Assembly (NCBI GenBank): GCA_031394045.1
Contig: JANMWN010000024.1
Coordinates: forward strand, 1 to 7,898
From: JANYIP01 sp031394045
Lineage (GTDB): Bacteria > Actinomycetota > Actinomycetes > Prado026
Length of the DNA: 7,898 nt
Direction of reading: 5' to 3'
Shown: positions 6,405 through 7,898 of the stretch, one piece after another
How the letters are laid out: each line of letters begins with the position of its first letter
Numbering within the stretch: the stretch's first letter is position 1
Notes under the pieces: model-generated
Told to the model about the DNA's origin: nothing
Databases searched by the model: none
The model's input: the letters and a program-made list of their open reading frames with translations, nothing else
Program-made: the position numbers and the translations under genes

Positions 6405-6531
6405 GCCTCATCCCACCATGTCCGAGTGCCCGGGTGACCGTCCGATTCCCTGCCGTATTCCCAGGGCTGCTCCGCTTCGAGCGTACGGACAGCGGGGTGC
6501 GCATGGCCGGGCCAAGACGTAGCGTCGACGG
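6405..6531. other. 127-bp divergent intergenic region
   Basis: Separates the FIST operon (minus) from the AAA+ ATPase gene (plus) and must hold promoters for both. On the plus side I see only the -10-like TAGCGT at 6520-6525. On the minus side, AGCGTA at 6480-6485 reads TACGCT and could be a -10 with a leader of about 70 bases, but no good -35 accompanies it. One CGTACG (6482-6487) lies here, the only copy in the window outside a gene. No hairpin terminator or small gene stands out. Confidence 0.5.
6520..6525 (+). promoter_or_regulatory. putative -10 element for a leaderless AAA+ ATPase transcript
   Basis: TAGCGT fits the actinobacterial TANNNT -10 pattern and ends six bases before the GTG at 6532, so transcription would begin at or next to the start codon. 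No Shine-Dalgarno is seen before that GTG. No convincing -35 lies 17-18 bases upstream, which keeps confidence low. Confidence 0.4.
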
Positions 6532-7898
6532 GTGACGCCGACCCACACCCCCTTTCCCGACGCCCCCTCCGACCTGCCCGCCGACCTGGGTGCGCTGACG
6601 GCCTCTGGTCACGTGCACCGCACGGTCAAGGAGGAGGTACGCGCCAACCTCGTAGCCCGGCTGGCCAGCGGCGCGAACCCGTTCCCCGGCATCGTCGGCT
6701 TCGACGAGACCGTCCGGCCCGAGCTGGAGCGGGCGTTGCTGGCGGGGCACGACCTCGTGCTGCTCGGCGAACGGGGCCAGGGCAAGACCCGGCTGATCCG
6801 GTCGCTGGTCGGGCTGCTCGACGAATGGACGCCGGTGCTGGCCGGCTCAGAGGTCAACGAGCACCCGTACACCCCGATCACACCCTGGGGGCGGCGGCAG
6901 GTGGCCGAGCACGGCGACCGTACGCCGGTGGGCTGGCTGCACCGGTCGCAGCGCTACGGCGAGAAGCTCGCGACGCCGGACACGAGCGTCGGTGACCTGG
7001 TCGGCGACGTCGACCCGATCAAGGTGGCCGAGGGCCGCTCGCTCGGCGACCCCGAGACGGTGCACTACGGGCTCGTCCCGCGGACCAACCGCGGCATCTT
7101 CGCCGTCAACGAGCTGCCCGACCTCGCCGAGCGCATCCAGGTCGCCCTGCTCAACGTGCTGGAGGAGCGCGACATCCAGGTGCGCGGCTACCAGATCCGG
7201 CTGCCCCTCGACCTGCTGATGATCGCCAGCGCCAACCCCGAGGACTACACCAACCGCGGGCGCATCATCACCCCGCTCAAGGACCGGTTCGGCGCCGAGA
7301 TCCGTACCCACTACCCGCTGCGGCTCGCGGACGAGATCGACATGGTGACCCAGGAGGCCGAGCTGGTGGCGCGCGTCCCGCGGCACATCGTCGAGGTGCT
7401 CGCCCGGTTCACCCGGATGGTGCGCGAGTCCTCGGCGGTCGACCAGCGGTCGGGCGTCTCGGCCCGGTTCGCCATCGCCGGGGCCGAGGCCGCCGCCGGT
7501 GGGGCGCTGCGCAGGTCTGCCATCACGGGCGAGGCCGATGCTGTGGCCCGGGTCTGCGACCTGCCGGGCGTGGTCTCGAGCCTGCGCGGCAAGGTGGAGT
7601 TCGAGGTCAGCGAGGAGGGCCGCGAGATCGAGGTCCTGCAGCACCTGCTGCGCCGCGCGGTCGCCGAGTCGTTCCGGCTGCACCTGGCCGGCTCCGACCT
7701 GTCCGCCATCGTCGCGCGCTTCGAGGAAGGCGCGACCGTCGAGACCGGCGACCTCGTCACCGCCGAGGAGCTGCTGCGACGGGTCGGTCCGGTCGAGGGC
7801 CTCGGCCGGCTGGTCACGTCCCTGGGCGACGACGACGCGGAGTCCCCCGGCATGGCGGCGGCCGCGCTCGAGTTCGCCCTCGAGGGCCTCTACCTGCT
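6532..7898 (+). CDS. magnesium chelatase subunit I/MoxR-like AAA+ ATPase, 3' end cut by window edge
   Basis: 455 codons are visible and the frame is still open at the right edge. It resembles the actinobacterial proteins annotated as putative magnesium chelatase (as I recall, Rv0958 of Mycobacterium tuberculosis, about 460 aa), so little may be missing. Visible motifs: Walker A GERGQGKT (79-86); Walker B-like GIFAVNELPDL (188-198) with Asn-Glu (193-194) instead of Asp-Glu; sensor 1 MIASANPEDYTNRG (230-243); and TPLKDRFGAEIRTHYP (247-262), the arginine-finger region. A helical C-terminal part follows. These ATPases usually work with a von Willebrand factor A protein encoded next door; that gene would lie beyond the window. 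A true role in chlorophyll synthesis is unlikely, since nothing else here points to it; a chaperone or metal-insertion role is inferred. The GTG at 6532 is the best start: the ATG at 6503 is out of frame, and SGHVHRTVKEEVRANL matches the usual N-terminal region. Confidence 0.9.
   Translation, partial: MTPTHTPFPDAPSDLPADLGALTASGHVHRTVKEEVRANLVARLASGANPFPGIVGFDETVRPELERALLAGHDLVLLGERGQGKTRLIRSLVGLLDEWTPVLAGSEVNEHPYTPITPWGRRQVAEHGDRTPVGWLHRSQRYGEKLATPDTSVGDLVGDVDPIKVAEGRSLGDPETVHYGLVPRTNRGIFAVNELPDLAERIQVALLNVLEERDIQVRGYQIRLPLDLLMIASANPEDYTNRGRIITPLKDRFGAEIRTHYPLRLADEIDMVTQEAELVARVPRHIVEVLARFTRMVRESSAVDQRSGVSARFAIAGAEAAAGGALRRSAITGEADAVARVCDLPGVVSSLRGKVEFEVSEEGREIEVLQHLLRRAVAESFRLHLAGSDLSAIVARFEEGATVETGDLVTAEELLRRVGPVEGLGRLVTSLGDDDAESPGMAAAALEFALEGLYL

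Noticed and set aside
6408..6419. Mini-ORF ATG-GTG-GGA-TGA directly before the FIST start
   Set aside because: Three codons ending two codons before the FIST ATG could in principle act as a leader peptide, but it is too short to separate from chance and has no ribosome site of its own.
6503..6505. ATG as an alternative start for the AAA+ ATPase
   Set aside because: It is 29 bases from the GTG at 6532 and so out of frame with the ATPase.
6847..7683. 278-codon open frame on the minus strand opposite the AAA+ gene
   Set aside because: It is a shadow frame rich in Asp, His, Arg and Val with no domain; the plus-strand frame carries the Walker A, Walker B-like and sensor motifs.
1..7898. Mobile elements, CRISPR repeats, tRNA or rRNA genes, attachment sites
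   Set aside because: I saw no regularly spaced repeats, no transposase or integrase motifs, no terminal inverted repeats and no structured RNA gene; composition is even along the window.

Overview
The window is about 7.9 kb of very GC-rich, densely coding DNA with a strong third-position G/C preference, short or overlapping gene junctions, GTG as well as ATG starts, and two likely leaderless starts. This fits a high-GC actinobacterium. The frequent CGTACG hexamer and the gene families suggest the Nocardioidaceae/Propionibacteriales, but that assignment is inference. I see no rRNA, tRNA, CRISPR array, insertion sequence or other sign of recent transfer. It looks like core or stable chromosomal sequence.

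Layout. (1) Positions 1-2972, all on the minus strand and read from right to left: a DUF4097-type beta-strand protein, a DUF2089-type zinc-ribbon/HTH protein, a DrrA-like ABC ATPase and a DrrB-like ABC-2 permease cut by the left edge. Each junction is a 4-base stop/start overlap, so this is a tightly coupled operon. A good promoter candidate lies at 2980-3009, with a 19-bp near-palindrome over its -35 box, just upstream of the first gene. (2) Positions 3031-6404, also minus strand: a FIST-domain sensory protein, a ROK-family sugar-kinase-like protein with an altered ExGH motif, and a threonine ammonia-lyase with an ACT domain. The gaps are 7 and 13 bases, so these three are probably co-transcribed. 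(3) Positions 6405-6531: a divergent intergenic region. (4) From 6532 to the right edge, plus strand: a magnesium-chelatase-I/MoxR-like AAA+ ATPase that runs off the window.

How they may work together. The DUF4097-DUF2089-ABC cassette reads as an envelope-stress or efflux module. The first two proteins share a short helical hairpin motif, one of them has the features of a DNA-binding regulator, and the last two form an exporter. FIST domains are predicted small-ligand sensors, often linked to amino-acid metabolism, so their pairing here with a threonine-degrading enzyme is suggestive but unproven. The AAA+ protein belongs to a family that usually works with a von Willebrand factor A protein, which would lie beyond the right edge.

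I found no clearly new system. The most unusual signals are the CGTACG over-representation with its codon-context effect, the HxGH variant in the ROK protein, the palindromic leaderless promoter, and the motif shared by the DUF2089 and DUF4097 proteins.
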